From: Candidatus Omnitrophota bacterium
GTDB lineage: Bacteria; Omnitrophota; Gorgyraeia; Duberdicusellales; 4484-171
DNA length: 39,667 nt
Direction of reading: 5' to 3'
Assembly: GCA_021735405.1 (NCBI GenBank)
Contig: JAIPHC010000003.1
Location: 1 to 39,667 of the forward strand
Shown: positions 15,302 to 23,308 of the stretch, one piece after another
Layout of the letters: every line of letters starts with the position of its first letter
Position numbering within the stretch: position 1 is the first letter of the stretch
Notes under the pieces: generated by a model
What the model saw: only the letters and a program-made list of their open reading frames with translations
Databases searched by the model: none
What the model was told of the DNA's origin: nothing
Translations under genes and position numbers: made by a program

Positions 15302-15336
15302 ATGCAACAAAACAGGTTCAAACGGAAATGTTGCAT
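15302..15336. repeat. Hairpin ATGCAACA/TGTTGCAT before tRNA-Leu
   Basis: Eight-base perfect arms at 15302-15309 and 15329-15336, ending seven bases before the mature tRNA-Leu. It could be a terminator-like or processing structure. A 22-codon frame (15275-15343, RBS AAAAGG) runs through it but is not convincing. Confidence 0.5.
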
Positions 15337-15343
15337 AAGCTGA

Positions 15344-15426
15344 GCGAGGGTGGCGGAATGGCAGACGCGCTAGCTTGAGGGGCTAGTGGTAGAAATATCG
15401 TAGGGGTTCAAGTCCCCTCCCTCGCA
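15344..15426 (+). tRNA. tRNA-Leu (anticodon GAG)
   Basis: Class II tRNA of 83 bases: acceptor GCGAGGG/CCCTCGC, D-arm TGGCGGAATGGCAGACGC, anticodon stem CTAGC/GCTAG with loop TTGAGGG (anticodon GAG), a long variable arm (TGGTAGAAATATCGTA) and T-arm GGGG TTCAAGT CCCC, discriminator A. No CCA is encoded. Confidence 0.95.
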
Positions 15427-15446
15427 TATTATTATATAAAGTATAA

Positions 15447-15580
15447 AGGGGACGTTTCCCTCGTTTATAACTTCTTGTTAGCCAATGGTTTATAAACTGG
15501 AATTTTCCGTTTATTTCCGGAAAACGTCGCTTTATAACTCCTTTATCTGCAGTAACTTATAACAGAGGGAAACGTCCCCT
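15447..15580. mobile_element. MITE-like element with 16-bp perfect terminal inverted repeats
   Basis: AGGGGACGTTTCCCTC (15447-15462) and its exact complement GAGGGAAACGTCCCCT (15565-15580) bound a 134-bp element with no coding potential. The arms continue imperfectly for eight more bases (GTTTATAA against TTATAACA). An inner hairpin TTTTCCG/CCGGAAAA adds structure. AGGGGACGT-type ends are common on REP/IS200-like elements. It lies 20 bases after tRNA-Leu and ends five bases before the stop of the convergent response-regulator gene. Confidence 0.65.
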
Positions 15581-15584
15581 GAGG

Positions 15585-16514
15585 TTAGTCTTTGCGGCGG
15601 TCGAAAATATATTTACTTTCGGGAAACTTTTTGGCCAGGCCTTTTAATTCCGCGCCCCGTGAGCCTATTTGAGCCACGTGGCTGAAGTCTTTTTCTTCAT
15701 TAGTTATTATTCCTATTGAAATGGTAGGAAAGCCAAATTTTGAATGTTCTCCTTCTCTGGTTTTTGCCTCGATATAGCCTCTTTCTCTATCGGTTGTGTC
15801 AAAAAAATTAGGAGCAAAACTATCAAATTTAGAAATTATATCTTTTGAAATTATTTCCGCTTTTTCAATTGAAGTTATTATCACAAAGTCATCTCCGCCG
15901 ATATGGCCGATAAAGTCGCTAAATTGGCCTTTTTCTTGGACAGAGGCAGCAAGAATCCGGGAAGTTTCCTTGATAACTTCATCGCCTCTGCCAAAGCCAT
16001 AGTAGTCATTTAATACTTTAAAATTATCTATATCTATGTAGAGAACGGCAAATTTTTCATTAGTTTTTAATTTATTTTCCAATTCTTTATTTATAGAAAT
16101 ATTTCCCGGAAGCCGGGTCAGGGGATTGGCGTCAAGATTTAGGCTTGACCTTCTAATTAACATTCTGATTCTTGCGATTAATTCCTGAGGTAAAAAAGGT
16201 TTAGTCATATAGTCGTCGGCCCCGGATTCTAAACCTTTTACCTTATCTTCTACCTCGCCTTTGCCGGTAAGCATAAGAACGGGCAAATTCATAAGCAAAA
16301 CATTTTGTCTTATCTTCTTACAAATTTCGTCTCCGTTTATATCAGGAAGCATATAATCTAATATAAGCAAATCCGGAGTATTTTCTTTTAATTGGATAAA
16401 AGCCTGGCGGCCGGTGTCTGCCCGGAAAACCTCAAATTCACTTTCTAAGGTGGCTTCTATTAAATCCAAGATATCTGTATTATCGTCTACGACTAATATT
16501 TTTAATTTATTCAT
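15585..16514 (-). CDS. Response regulator with GGDEF-type output domain
   Basis: 309 residues from ATG 16514; a longer frame back to 16571 would overlap the kinase gene and add 19 unlikely residues. Residues 1-120 are a receiver domain: D10/D11 acidic pocket, phospho-acceptor D53 (ILDYMLPD), T83 and K105 (TKPF). Residues ~128-305 are a GGDEF domain (PLTRLPGN, YIDIDNFKVLND). The signature reads GGDDF (206-210) in place of GGDEF/GGEEF, and the RxxD inhibitory site upstream is absent (SDFIGHIGGDDF). It is either a diguanylate cyclase with a conservative change or a degenerate c-di-GMP/GTP-binding output. It overlaps the kinase stop by eight bases. Confidence 0.93.
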   Translation of the reverse strand: MNKLKILVVDDNTDILDLIEATLESEFEVFRADTGRQAFIQLKENTPDLLILDYMLPDINGDEICKKIRQNVLLMNLPVLMLTGKGEVEDKVKGLESGADDYMTKPFLPQELIARIRMLIRRSSLNLDANPLTRLPGNISINKELENKLKTNEKFAVLYIDIDNFKVLNDYYGFGRGDEVIKETSRILAASVQEKGQFSDFIGHIGGDDFVIITSIEKAEIISKDIISKFDSFAPNFFDTTDRERGYIEAKTREGEHSKFGFPTISIGIITNEEKDFSHVAQIGSRGAELKGLAKKFPESKYIFDRRKD

Positions 16515-18003
16515 TTTTCTTTTTTTCCAAGGTGAAGAAAAAAGAGGTTCCTTTGCCCACTTCTGATTCAACCCAGATTTTTTCTTTATGGCTGTCGATT
16601 ATTCTTTTTACCAAAGAAAGCCCCAAGCCGCTTCCTTCAATCGCTTTCTTTTCCATGCTTTTTACCCGGTAAAATTCTTGAAATATTTTATCCAGGTCGT
16701 CTTGAGACATTCCAAATCCGGTATCAGCGATAGATATTATAGCTTTTTTGGCGTCATCTTTGCAACTAATTTTTATCTTTCCTGCCTCCGGCGTGAATTT
16801 GATAGCGTTATTAAGAATATTAATTAAAACCCTTTCAATTAAATTTTTATCCATATAAACAAAAAGCTTTTCCGGCGTATCTATTGTGATTTCTATATTT
16901 TGGGATTGACTTTGTGGTTCAAAGAAGCCTGCAACATTATTAATTAAAGGAACAATATCGCAAGGAATTATATTTATTTCTATTTTTCCCGATTCGATGC
17001 GAGAGATGTCTAAAAGAGTATTAACTATATCCATTAACTTATCAACATTTTTAACTACTTTCGCCAGCCTGTCTTTAGCTTTATCCGGCAGCTTACCAAA
17101 TTTTTCTTCGGCTAAAAGCGAAGAGAAGCCTTTAACCGAGGTAAGAGGCGTTCTTAGTTCGTGAGATACGCTGGAGATAAAATCCGATTTTGTTTTGCTG
17201 ATGGTTTCTACTTTTTGTAAACTTTTGGCGAGTTCTTTGGTCCGGGTTTTGATTTTATTTTCTAAATCTTCTTTGGTTTTATAAATTTGTTCAAAAAGGT
17301 CTATATTGCTTAAACATTTAGCTAAATACATACAGAGGATCAAAAAAGAATTTTTTGTAGTTTCTCTGATAAATTTAGAAGAAGCCAGCTCGGCTAAGAC
17401 AAAAATACTATAAATTTTATTTTCAGTTTTAATTGGGCAAATAAGTATATTTTTTGTGTTTAATTTGGATGAAAGGGTTTTGCATATTTCGGATTCAGGA
17501 GTTATTATATTTTTTTCTTTAAGGTAATTTTTATTTTTGAAAACAATATCGGAAACAGCTTTAACCTCTTCGGGCTTAAAACCGGTTTGGTATATTTGTT
17601 CTAAATCGGGAGAGCTTATAAGCAGACCTTTTTTAAAGCCAAATTTTTGGATGAGGTTGTTGTCTATTTTAAAAAAAAGCTCTTCGGCGCTAAGTAGATG
17701 GAGGCTGGAGGATATAAATTTTCTTAAAAGATTAAGTTTGTTAGCGCGGTCTTCTATTTCTTGCTGGTATATTTTAACATCCATATCGCTTTTTAAAATT
17801 ATTTTTGCCTGTTGGTCTAATCTTTCTAAAGAGCCATTTAGGTTAGAAATGGTTTCTTTTAGGTGGGAGATAATTTTTAGTTTTTTAACAATATAGAGGA
17901 AAATGATAATTATAGATAAAGTGAAAAATAAAGCGGTATTTAAAACAGTATCGACAGAAACATTTATGATTTCAGATATTAAGAAAAAGTTAATCCCAAA
18001 CAT
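16507..18003 (-). CDS. Sensor histidine kinase (TM-GAF-like-HisKA-HATPase)
   Basis: 498 residues. One N-terminal membrane span at ~18-40, a coiled coil to ~90, a GAF-like domain at ~95-235, a second coiled coil, then HisKA with phospho-acceptor H281 (SHELRTPLTSVKGF) and a HATPase domain: N box NILNNAIKF (395-403), G1 DTGFGM (427-432), G2 GSGLGL (457-462). Almost nothing is exposed outside the membrane, so the signal is presumably cytoplasmic, from GAF-like ligand binding or the FIST partner. Its start overlaps the end of the FIST gene by 14 bases and its end overlaps the response regulator by eight, so the three are translationally coupled. Confidence 0.94.
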   Translation of the reverse strand: MFGINFFLISEIINVSVDTVLNTALFFTLSIIIIFLYIVKKLKIISHLKETISNLNGSLERLDQQAKIILKSDMDVKIYQQEIEDRANKLNLLRKFISSSLHLLSAEELFFKIDNNLIQKFGFKKGLLISSPDLEQIYQTGFKPEEVKAVSDIVFKNKNYLKEKNIITPESEICKTLSSKLNTKNILICPIKTENKIYSIFVLAELASSKFIRETTKNSFLILCMYLAKCLSNIDLFEQIYKTKEDLENKIKTRTKELAKSLQKVETISKTKSDFISSVSHELRTPLTSVKGFSSLLAEEKFGKLPDKAKDRLAKVVKNVDKLMDIVNTLLDISRIESGKIEINIIPCDIVPLINNVAGFFEPQSQSQNIEITIDTPEKLFVYMDKNLIERVLINILNNAIKFTPEAGKIKISCKDDAKKAIISIADTGFGMSQDDLDKIFQEFYRVKSMEKKAIEGSGLGLSLVKRIIDSHKEKIWVESEVGKGTSFFFTLEKKKNE

Positions 18004-19117
18004 TTAATAACAACCCCCCGCTTTCTATATTGATATCTTGAGTCTCTGGGTCAGGGAAAAGATAATAATCGGAACAAATGCCAAATATTTCTTTTTTGGG
18101 AAAAATGGCCTCTTTTATATTTTCAATTTCTTTTACCGAATTCTGGCCCAAAATTTTTTTCCTGTTTAAGGAGTTAATTATAAAAACAGGGCCTTCTTCC
18201 GTATTTTTTTCTTTTCCCAGCCTGGCAATAAGGTGTTCTTTGGAATAGTGTTGCCTGAGAGTCGTTAAATTGCCCCTGGTTTTATTTCTTAAATTTCCTC
18301 TGAATAAAAAAGATCCATCTTCTAATATATCAACTATAGTTAGTAATCGGAAAGAATTTTTGCTTGATATCCCTAAGGGATAATAGGGGAAAAGGTGATT
18401 TTCGATAAAGCTGTTAAATTTCTCTTCAAAGTAATGCTTATAAATTTCTACAGCAGGTTTATTATTTATTTCATAAATTATTTGTTGCTTTGGATTGATT
18501 CGGGTTATGGTGAACGGTTTGCCGAAAACAACAAAATTTTGCAGGCGGAAAGTACTGGTAGCAATACCATCGAAAGTTAAGTTAACCAGCCCATTGCCCA
18601 CTCCTTTTTTGATGATAAAATCTTCCCGGGGCGAATACTTATGATGGTGGCCTGTTCCGGAAAAATTAATTAGTTTTCCGAGAGAAAAATTTAATCCTTC
18701 CAAAAAAGATAAAGAATTTACCTGAGGCGAGAGAAAGGATATAAGTTTTATGTCTTTTCTCTTAATTTTTTTAAAATATTTTTTTAAAATATATTCGATT
18801 TTTTCCGAATCTTGAGATCCGATAAATAAACTATTAATGTTTGTTTTTTCTTTGCAAATACAGCAGCCTATAATACCTTTTTCAATAAACGCGCCTTTAT
18901 AGATCAAAGAAGGGGCTTGGACTCCCAGTAAATTGGGGTTGTTTAAGGTGAGGTTAAAGATTCTCGACAATTCTTTAGGGTTGTAGTCGGGAGTAAAAAG
19001 GATAAAGATAAAAAAAGGCTTATTTCTAAATTTGGCTTTTATTTCTAAGGAAATTTGTTTTGCTGCTTCGCTTGCGTTTTTTTGGCTTAAATGGAGGGAG
19101 TATTGATTGTTTTTCAT
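17990..19117 (-). CDS. Stand-alone FIST domain sensory protein
   Basis: 375 residues with no membrane segment or attached signalling domain. The N-terminal FIST half covers ~1-215 (ISLEIKAKFRNKPFFIFILFTPDYNP...GIIGCCICKE), and the FIST_C half follows with the characteristic YPLGISSKNSFRLLTIVDI and SDYYLFPDPETQD. FIST is a predicted intracellular ligand-binding sensory domain (small molecules such as amino acids have been proposed) usually linked to kinases or cyclases. Here it is the first gene of a FIST-kinase-GGDEF operon, so it most likely senses a cytoplasmic ligand and controls the kinase. Confidence 0.82.
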   Translation of the reverse strand: MKNNQYSLHLSQKNASEAAKQISLEIKAKFRNKPFFIFILFTPDYNPKELSRIFNLTLNNPNLLGVQAPSLIYKGAFIEKGIIGCCICKEKTNINSLFIGSQDSEKIEYILKKYFKKIKRKDIKLISFLSPQVNSLSFLEGLNFSLGKLINFSGTGHHHKYSPREDFIIKKGVGNGLVNLTFDGIATSTFRLQNFVVFGKPFTITRINPKQQIIYEINNKPAVEIYKHYFEEKFNSFIENHLFPYYPLGISSKNSFRLLTIVDILEDGSFLFRGNLRNKTRGNLTTLRQHYSKEHLIARLGKEKNTEEGPVFIINSLNRKKILGQNSVKEIENIKEAIFPKKEIFGICSDYYLFPDPETQDINIESGGLLLNVWD

Positions 19118-19234
19118 AGATATTTTTTGCTTACCTGAATTTTATTTTGCTTAGATTTTAATAAACGGCAAAATATTCCACAGGATAAAGCTTATCATAA
19201 AGAAAAAAGGAAATCAATGCGTTAATCTATTAGA

Positions 19235-19263
19235 TTGACAAGCCAGATAAACTGTTTTATCAT
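19235..19263 (+). promoter_or_regulatory. Putative sigma70 promoter of the pil operon
   Basis: TTGACA at 19235-19240, 17-base spacer, TATCAT at 19258-19263, about 50 bases upstream of the pilM ATG, in the 204-bp region between the divergent FIST and pilM genes. No c-di-GMP riboswitch fold was recognised in the ~50-base leader. Confidence 0.65.
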
Positions 19264-19321
19264 ATTTGTATACCCAAATCTATCCCGTAAAAAAGGTTTA
19301 ACGCCAAAAAAGTAGCTAAAA

Positions 19322-20341
19322 ATGCTTCAAAAGACACAAAATAAAATTATTAAGTTTGTTAAAAAAAATTTGGTTAAAAAAAACAGCGAAACTTTTACCG
19401 CAGTTAATCTCGGCAATTATTTTACCAAGGGAATCGTAGTTAAAAAAGGCCAAATCGTTGATTATTTTATTGAAACCACAAAAGATTTTTCTGAAATTAT
19501 TGAAAAACTAAAGGTAGACAGAAAGACTTTTCCGAAAAAAATCAGAGCTTCCCTTAAAAGCCCAGCTTGTTTAGTGCGTTATTTTCCCTTTCCTAAAACA
19601 GACAGGAAAAAACTAAAGCAAGCTTTATACTATCAGCTGAATAAATTTATTCCTTATCCTCCCAAGGAAGTGTATTTTGATTATACAGTTTTAAAAGAAA
19701 TTGATTCTTCTCAGAATTATATATTATTAGCGGTAGCTAAAAAGGATTATATTGATTCAATTTTAGATTCTTTTAAGAAAAAAGGTATTTTAATTTCCGA
19801 AATTACTTTAGACAGTATTTCTCTGATTAATCTTTTTTTAGATAGATATCCGGAAAGTAAAAATCTAAATTGCTGTATTTTGGATATAGGGCATGGTTTT
19901 TCAACTATGAATATTTTGGAAAAAGGGGTTCCGTTTTTTAGCCGGGAAGCGAAATTTAGCGCAAAAGATATCGTAGAAATTATAACTCGAATAAAGAATT
20001 TATCGCAAAAAGAAGCGGGCAAGGTTTTGTTCGGCCTGGAGAAAAAAGATAGTTTATTTGCCCTTTTAGAAGAAAATATTTCAGATTGGTGTAAAGAAAT
20101 CAAGAATTCTTTTGATTTTTTTGAATTAAATAAAGGCAAAAATTTAGATAAATTATATTTAACCGGAGGTTTAGCTGCAATACCCGGTATTGCCGATATT
20201 TTTTCTGAAAATTTAGAAATGGATACAGAAATATTGCAGCCGGATAAAGCCGGCAGTTTAAATTTCAGTGATGATTTTCCCAGAAAAGAATATCAAGGCT
20301 ATAAGCATAATTTAGCAGTAAGTTCCGGCCTGGCTCTATAG
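19322..20341 (+). CDS. pilM: Type IV pilus assembly protein PilM
   Basis: Cytoplasmic actin-like ATPase that docks to PilN in the inner-membrane alignment complex. 339 residues. The actin-like core includes TAVNLGNYFTKGIVVKKG at the start, the PilM-typical FPFPKTDRKKLKQALYYQLN with FIPYPPKEVYFDY, the phosphate-binding loop CCILDIGHGFSTMNIL and LYLTGGLAAIPGI near the end. It is the first gene of a compact pilM-N-O-P-Q block; pilN follows after four bases. No strong ribosome site is visible. Confidence 0.92.
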   Translation: MLQKTQNKIIKFVKKNLVKKNSETFTAVNLGNYFTKGIVVKKGQIVDYFIETTKDFSEIIEKLKVDRKTFPKKIRASLKSPACLVRYFPFPKTDRKKLKQALYYQLNKFIPYPPKEVYFDYTVLKEIDSSQNYILLAVAKKDYIDSILDSFKKKGILISEITLDSISLINLFLDRYPESKNLNCCILDIGHGFSTMNILEKGVPFFSREAKFSAKDIVEIITRIKNLSQKEAGKVLFGLEKKDSLFALLEENISDWCKEIKNSFDFFELNKGKNLDKLYLTGGLAAIPGIADIFSENLEMDTEILQPDKAGSLNFSDDFPRKEYQGYKHNLAVSSGLAL

Positions 20342-20345
20342 AAAA

Positions 20346-20915
20346 ATGAAAAAAATCGCAATAAATTTAAATCCTAAAAAACCAGATACTTTCAACCAAG
20401 GGCTGGAAAAAATTTTAGATTATACTCCTTTATTAGCGTTTTTGGTTATATTTTTTGCTTTGATAGCCGGCAGCGTAGGGGCATTTTCTTTAGTAAAGGC
20501 AAAAAAATACAATGGTTATCAAAATATATGGAAAAAGTGGGAGCCCAAAAACAACAAACTAACCAAGATTAAAGCTAACTTATCCGGTTTAAAAAAGGAG
20601 TCTCGCAAAGTAGAAAAAGCAATAACTCCTGCTTATACAGGCGTAAATTTATTAAATAGTTTTTTTTCTGCTTTACCGAAAAATATTTGGCTTAAAAACC
20701 TGCATTTTACCCAGAAGATGATTAATGTTGAAGGTTATATCGTAGAATGGGACAAAGACTCCTTGGCTTCTTTAGAAAATTTTATCGAAAGCTTAAAGGC
20801 TAATGAAAATTTTTTGCAGGAATTTAAAAGAATAGATATTAAGGATACCAAAAAAACAGATTTTAATGGGGTGGAAGTCACCCAATTTATTATAGAATGC
20901 AAAAAATTAAAATAG
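20346..20915 (+). CDS. pilN: Type IV pilus assembly protein PilN
   Basis: Inner-membrane bitopic protein linking PilM to PilO. 189 residues: a short cytoplasmic N-terminus with the PilM-binding motif INLNPKKP (residues 5-12), one membrane span at ~28-50 (LLAFLVIFFALIAGSVGAFS), a coiled coil, and a periplasmic ferredoxin-like domain (LPKNIWLKNLHFTQKMINVE). It overlaps pilO by 19 bases. Confidence 0.9.
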   Translation: MKKIAINLNPKKPDTFNQGLEKILDYTPLLAFLVIFFALIAGSVGAFSLVKAKKYNGYQNIWKKWEPKNNKLTKIKANLSGLKKESRKVEKAITPAYTGVNLLNSFFSALPKNIWLKNLHFTQKMINVEGYIVEWDKDSLASLENFIESLKANENFLQEFKRIDIKDTKKTDFNGVEVTQFIIECKKLK

Positions 20916-21424
20916 ATAAGCAATTTATTGTTTTCATTGGTTTAGCCGTGGTGTTAGCAGCGGAACTGTTTATTTTTTTACCCTGGGGAATCGGCAGTAT
21001 TTCGAAAACAGGCAGGGCTGTCAAAAGGTTAAAGCAGAAAATCGAGACAACTAAAACCGAATGGCCTAAAAGGAAAGATTATTTAGCTAAGATAGATGAT
21101 TTAAAAAAAGAAATAGACAAAAATAAAAACAAAATAATAGCTTCCGGGCATGAATCCAAGTTAATTTCATTTATCTCAAAAAACAGCCAAAAGTATAACA
21201 TAAGAATTAAAGCAATTACACCTTTAGATTCCTATCCCGCGGAAGATAAAAAGTTTAACTATATTCCTTTTAGAATCGAAGCCGAAGGCGGCTTTCATGA
21301 CTTAGGTAATTTTTTAGCTTTTTTACAAAAAGATAATTATTTTTTTGAATTAAAAGAGCTAACCCTGGCCGGTTACAGGCCGAATAAAATCAATATTTTA
21401 TTATGTGGCCTAGAAGAAAAATAA
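20897..21424 (+). CDS. pilO: Type IV pilus assembly protein PilO
   Basis: Partner of PilN with the same architecture. 175 residues: membrane span at ~10-30 (FIVFIGLAVVLAAELFIFLP), a periplasmic coiled coil (KIDDLKKEIDKNKNKI) and a ferredoxin-like domain including IPFRIEAEGGFHDLGNFLAF, typical of PilO. It starts inside pilN and overlaps pilP by 22 bases. Confidence 0.9.
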   Translation: MQKIKIDKQFIVFIGLAVVLAAELFIFLPWGIGSISKTGRAVKRLKQKIETTKTEWPKRKDYLAKIDDLKKEIDKNKNKIIASGHESKLISFISKNSQKYNIRIKAITPLDSYPAEDKKFNYIPFRIEAEGGFHDLGNFLAFLQKDNYFFELKELTLAGYRPNKINILLCGLEEK

Positions 21425-21765
21425 TAAAGAGAAGTCTTTATTGCGCTGTTTTTTGTTTATTAAGCTCTTTATCTTTCGCCGATGATAAAGGGTATTTTTA
21501 TTCAAATAAAGAAAGAAACCCTTTTTATCCTTTAGTTGATTCTTACGGGAAAATTTTGATTCCTAAAAAAATCAATATTGCTAATATTTCTTTAGAAGGG
21601 ATAATTTATTCTAAAAAAAATCCGGTGGTAGCAATAAACGGAGAGATTTTAGAAGAAGGAGAACGTATCGGAGAATATACAATTGTAAAAATTGAAGAAA
21701 AAAAAGTCATTTTAAAAAAAGGCAATAAAAAATATAGTTTAAAGTTGGAGGTCGAAAATGATTAG
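21403..21765 (+). CDS. pilP: PilP/GspC-like periplasmic protein
   Basis: 120 residues. Short N-terminal signal or anchor (SLYCAVFCLLSSLSFA), an RNPFYPL motif typical of PilP, then one HR/PilP beta domain (ISLEGIIYSKKNPVVAINGE, then ILEEGERIGEYTIVKIEEKK). PilP links the PilN/PilO periplasmic complex to the secretin. No lipobox cysteine is present in the usual place. The GspB-like gene three genes downstream carries the same kind of domain. It overlaps both neighbours. Confidence 0.82.
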   Translation: MWPRRKIIKRSLYCAVFCLLSSLSFADDKGYFYSNKERNPFYPLVDSYGKILIPKKINIANISLEGIIYSKKNPVVAINGEILEEGERIGEYTIVKIEEKKVILKKGNKKYSLKLEVEND

Positions 21766-23290
21766 GGGCTTAGGCAAGCTTGTAAAGTTATTTTTAATTT
21801 TTGGATTTTTTATGTTTTTTAGTTTTTCCTTAAGCCAGCCCGGGTTAGGCAAAATTTATGCCCAAAATTTTACCGAAAAACTTTCCCAAGGGCAGATAGA
21901 AGCTCTCAGGTTTAAGGATGCTAATATTAAAACCGTTATTCGTTCAATCGCTCAAAAGGCTTACCGGGATGGGGATAAGGTAAATATCGTTGCAAGCCCC
22001 GCTATTGAGGGAACCGTTACGGTAGATTTAGCCGATATCGATTGGCTTAACGCCCTGGAGGTGGTAATCAGGCCTTATGGTTATAGTTATGAGTGGATAG
22101 GGGAAAACACCATTGTTGTTGATACTACCGAAAAAATTACCGAGCGGGAAAAAAGAGATCAGGCTCGGCAGGAAGTTGAACGGCCTCAAACAGAAGTTTT
22201 TAATTTAAAATACATTGATGCCAATGACGCAAAGAAAGCTGTTGAGCCTTTGCTTTCACCGGTAGGCAGAGCTACGGTTTTAGAGATGACCGGCCAAGCC
22301 GGCTGGAAATTCGGCACAGATGTAACTAAAAGAGAAAGAACCGGTGAAAAAAGAGTGGCTAAAACAAAAGTTTTATTGATATCAGATGTTGCTAAGAGAT
22401 TGGCTGAGATAGAAGGTTTATTGAATTTAATAGATAAAAAACCAAAACAGGTTTTAATTAAAGCTCGAGTTATGGAAGTTAGTGAGGATTTGTTAGATGA
22501 TTTTGGTTTTCAATGGTTTACCGGAACCGACCCAGGCACAGAAATAGATATCGGTTCAGGTAAAGGGACAGGGTCTATAAAGCCTTTTGAACAGACCCCA
22601 TCTGTGTTTAATCCCGCCACAACGGCTCTTACACCTTCTTCTGGCCTGGAATTTGCTTTCAAAAAAATTACCGGCACTAATTTAGAGGCAGTCTTAAAAG
22701 CTGTAAAAGATGACGCCTATACTAATACTCTTTCAGCTCCGACAATTATGACTTTAGATAATCAGGAAGCATCAATTTTAGTGGGAGAAAAATATCCCAT
22801 CGTTAGCACAGAAGTCAGCACAGAGACTAATACCGTAACCGGAGGAGCCCTGGATTATTATCAAGATATAGGTATCCAGCTCAATGTTGTGCCCCAAATT
22901 TCAGGAGAGAACAAAGATTTCATAAATATGATTATTCATCCAGCTGTTACTTCATTAGGCGGAGAAGTAACTATTTCTTCAGCAGATGCTGATCTTGTTT
23001 CATACCCGAGGATAAATACCCGTGAAGCTGAAACACAGGTTTTAATGAAAGACGGTGAAACCATAGTTATTGGCGGATTGCTTAAAGATGTAAAATCAAA
23101 AGAAGAAATCGGGGTTCCTTTTTTAAGTAAGATACCAATTTTGGGCTGGTTTTTTAAGCGGCAAACAAAAGATACAGAAAAGATAGATTTATTGATATTT
23201 ATCACCGCTCATGTTATTGAGCCGGGTAAAATCAATTCTATAGAGTTGATTGAGTCTAGGAATGTTACCGACAAATTTAAAAAAGAATAA
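21758..23290 (+). CDS. pilQ: Secretin PilQ
   Basis: Outer-membrane secretin channel for the pilus or secretion fibre. 510 residues: signal peptide ending near IYAQN, an STN/N0-like domain (LRFKDANIKTVIRSIAQKAY), one N1-type domain (TEVFNLKYIDANDAKKAVEP), then the secretin core with VLIKARVMEVSEDLLDDFGF, the VGEKYPIV stretch and GGLLKDVKSKEEIGVPFLSK. It is shorter than proteobacterial PilQ (~700) and lacks AMIN domains. The start overlaps pilP by eight bases. The presence of a secretin implies an outer membrane. Confidence 0.95.
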   Translation: MIRGLGKLVKLFLIFGFFMFFSFSLSQPGLGKIYAQNFTEKLSQGQIEALRFKDANIKTVIRSIAQKAYRDGDKVNIVASPAIEGTVTVDLADIDWLNALEVVIRPYGYSYEWIGENTIVVDTTEKITEREKRDQARQEVERPQTEVFNLKYIDANDAKKAVEPLLSPVGRATVLEMTGQAGWKFGTDVTKRERTGEKRVAKTKVLLISDVAKRLAEIEGLLNLIDKKPKQVLIKARVMEVSEDLLDDFGFQWFTGTDPGTEIDIGSGKGTGSIKPFEQTPSVFNPATTALTPSSGLEFAFKKITGTNLEAVLKAVKDDAYTNTLSAPTIMTLDNQEASILVGEKYPIVSTEVSTETNTVTGGALDYYQDIGIQLNVVPQISGENKDFINMIIHPAVTSLGGEVTISSADADLVSYPRINTREAETQVLMKDGETIVIGGLLKDVKSKEEIGVPFLSKIPILGWFFKRQTKDTEKIDLLIFITAHVIEPGKINSIELIESRNVTDKFKKE

Positions 23291-23308
23291 AAGAAAAAAT
23301 AATTATTC

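Noticed and set aside
15275-15343. 22-codon basic peptide frame before tRNA-Leu with an AAAAGG ribosome-like site
   Set aside because: Too short to judge and it runs through an ATGCAACA/TGTTGCAT hairpin; better explained as RNA structure.
19118-19321. c-di-GMP riboswitch in the pilM leader
   Set aside because: The transcribed leader is only about 50 bases and lacks GEMM core sequences.
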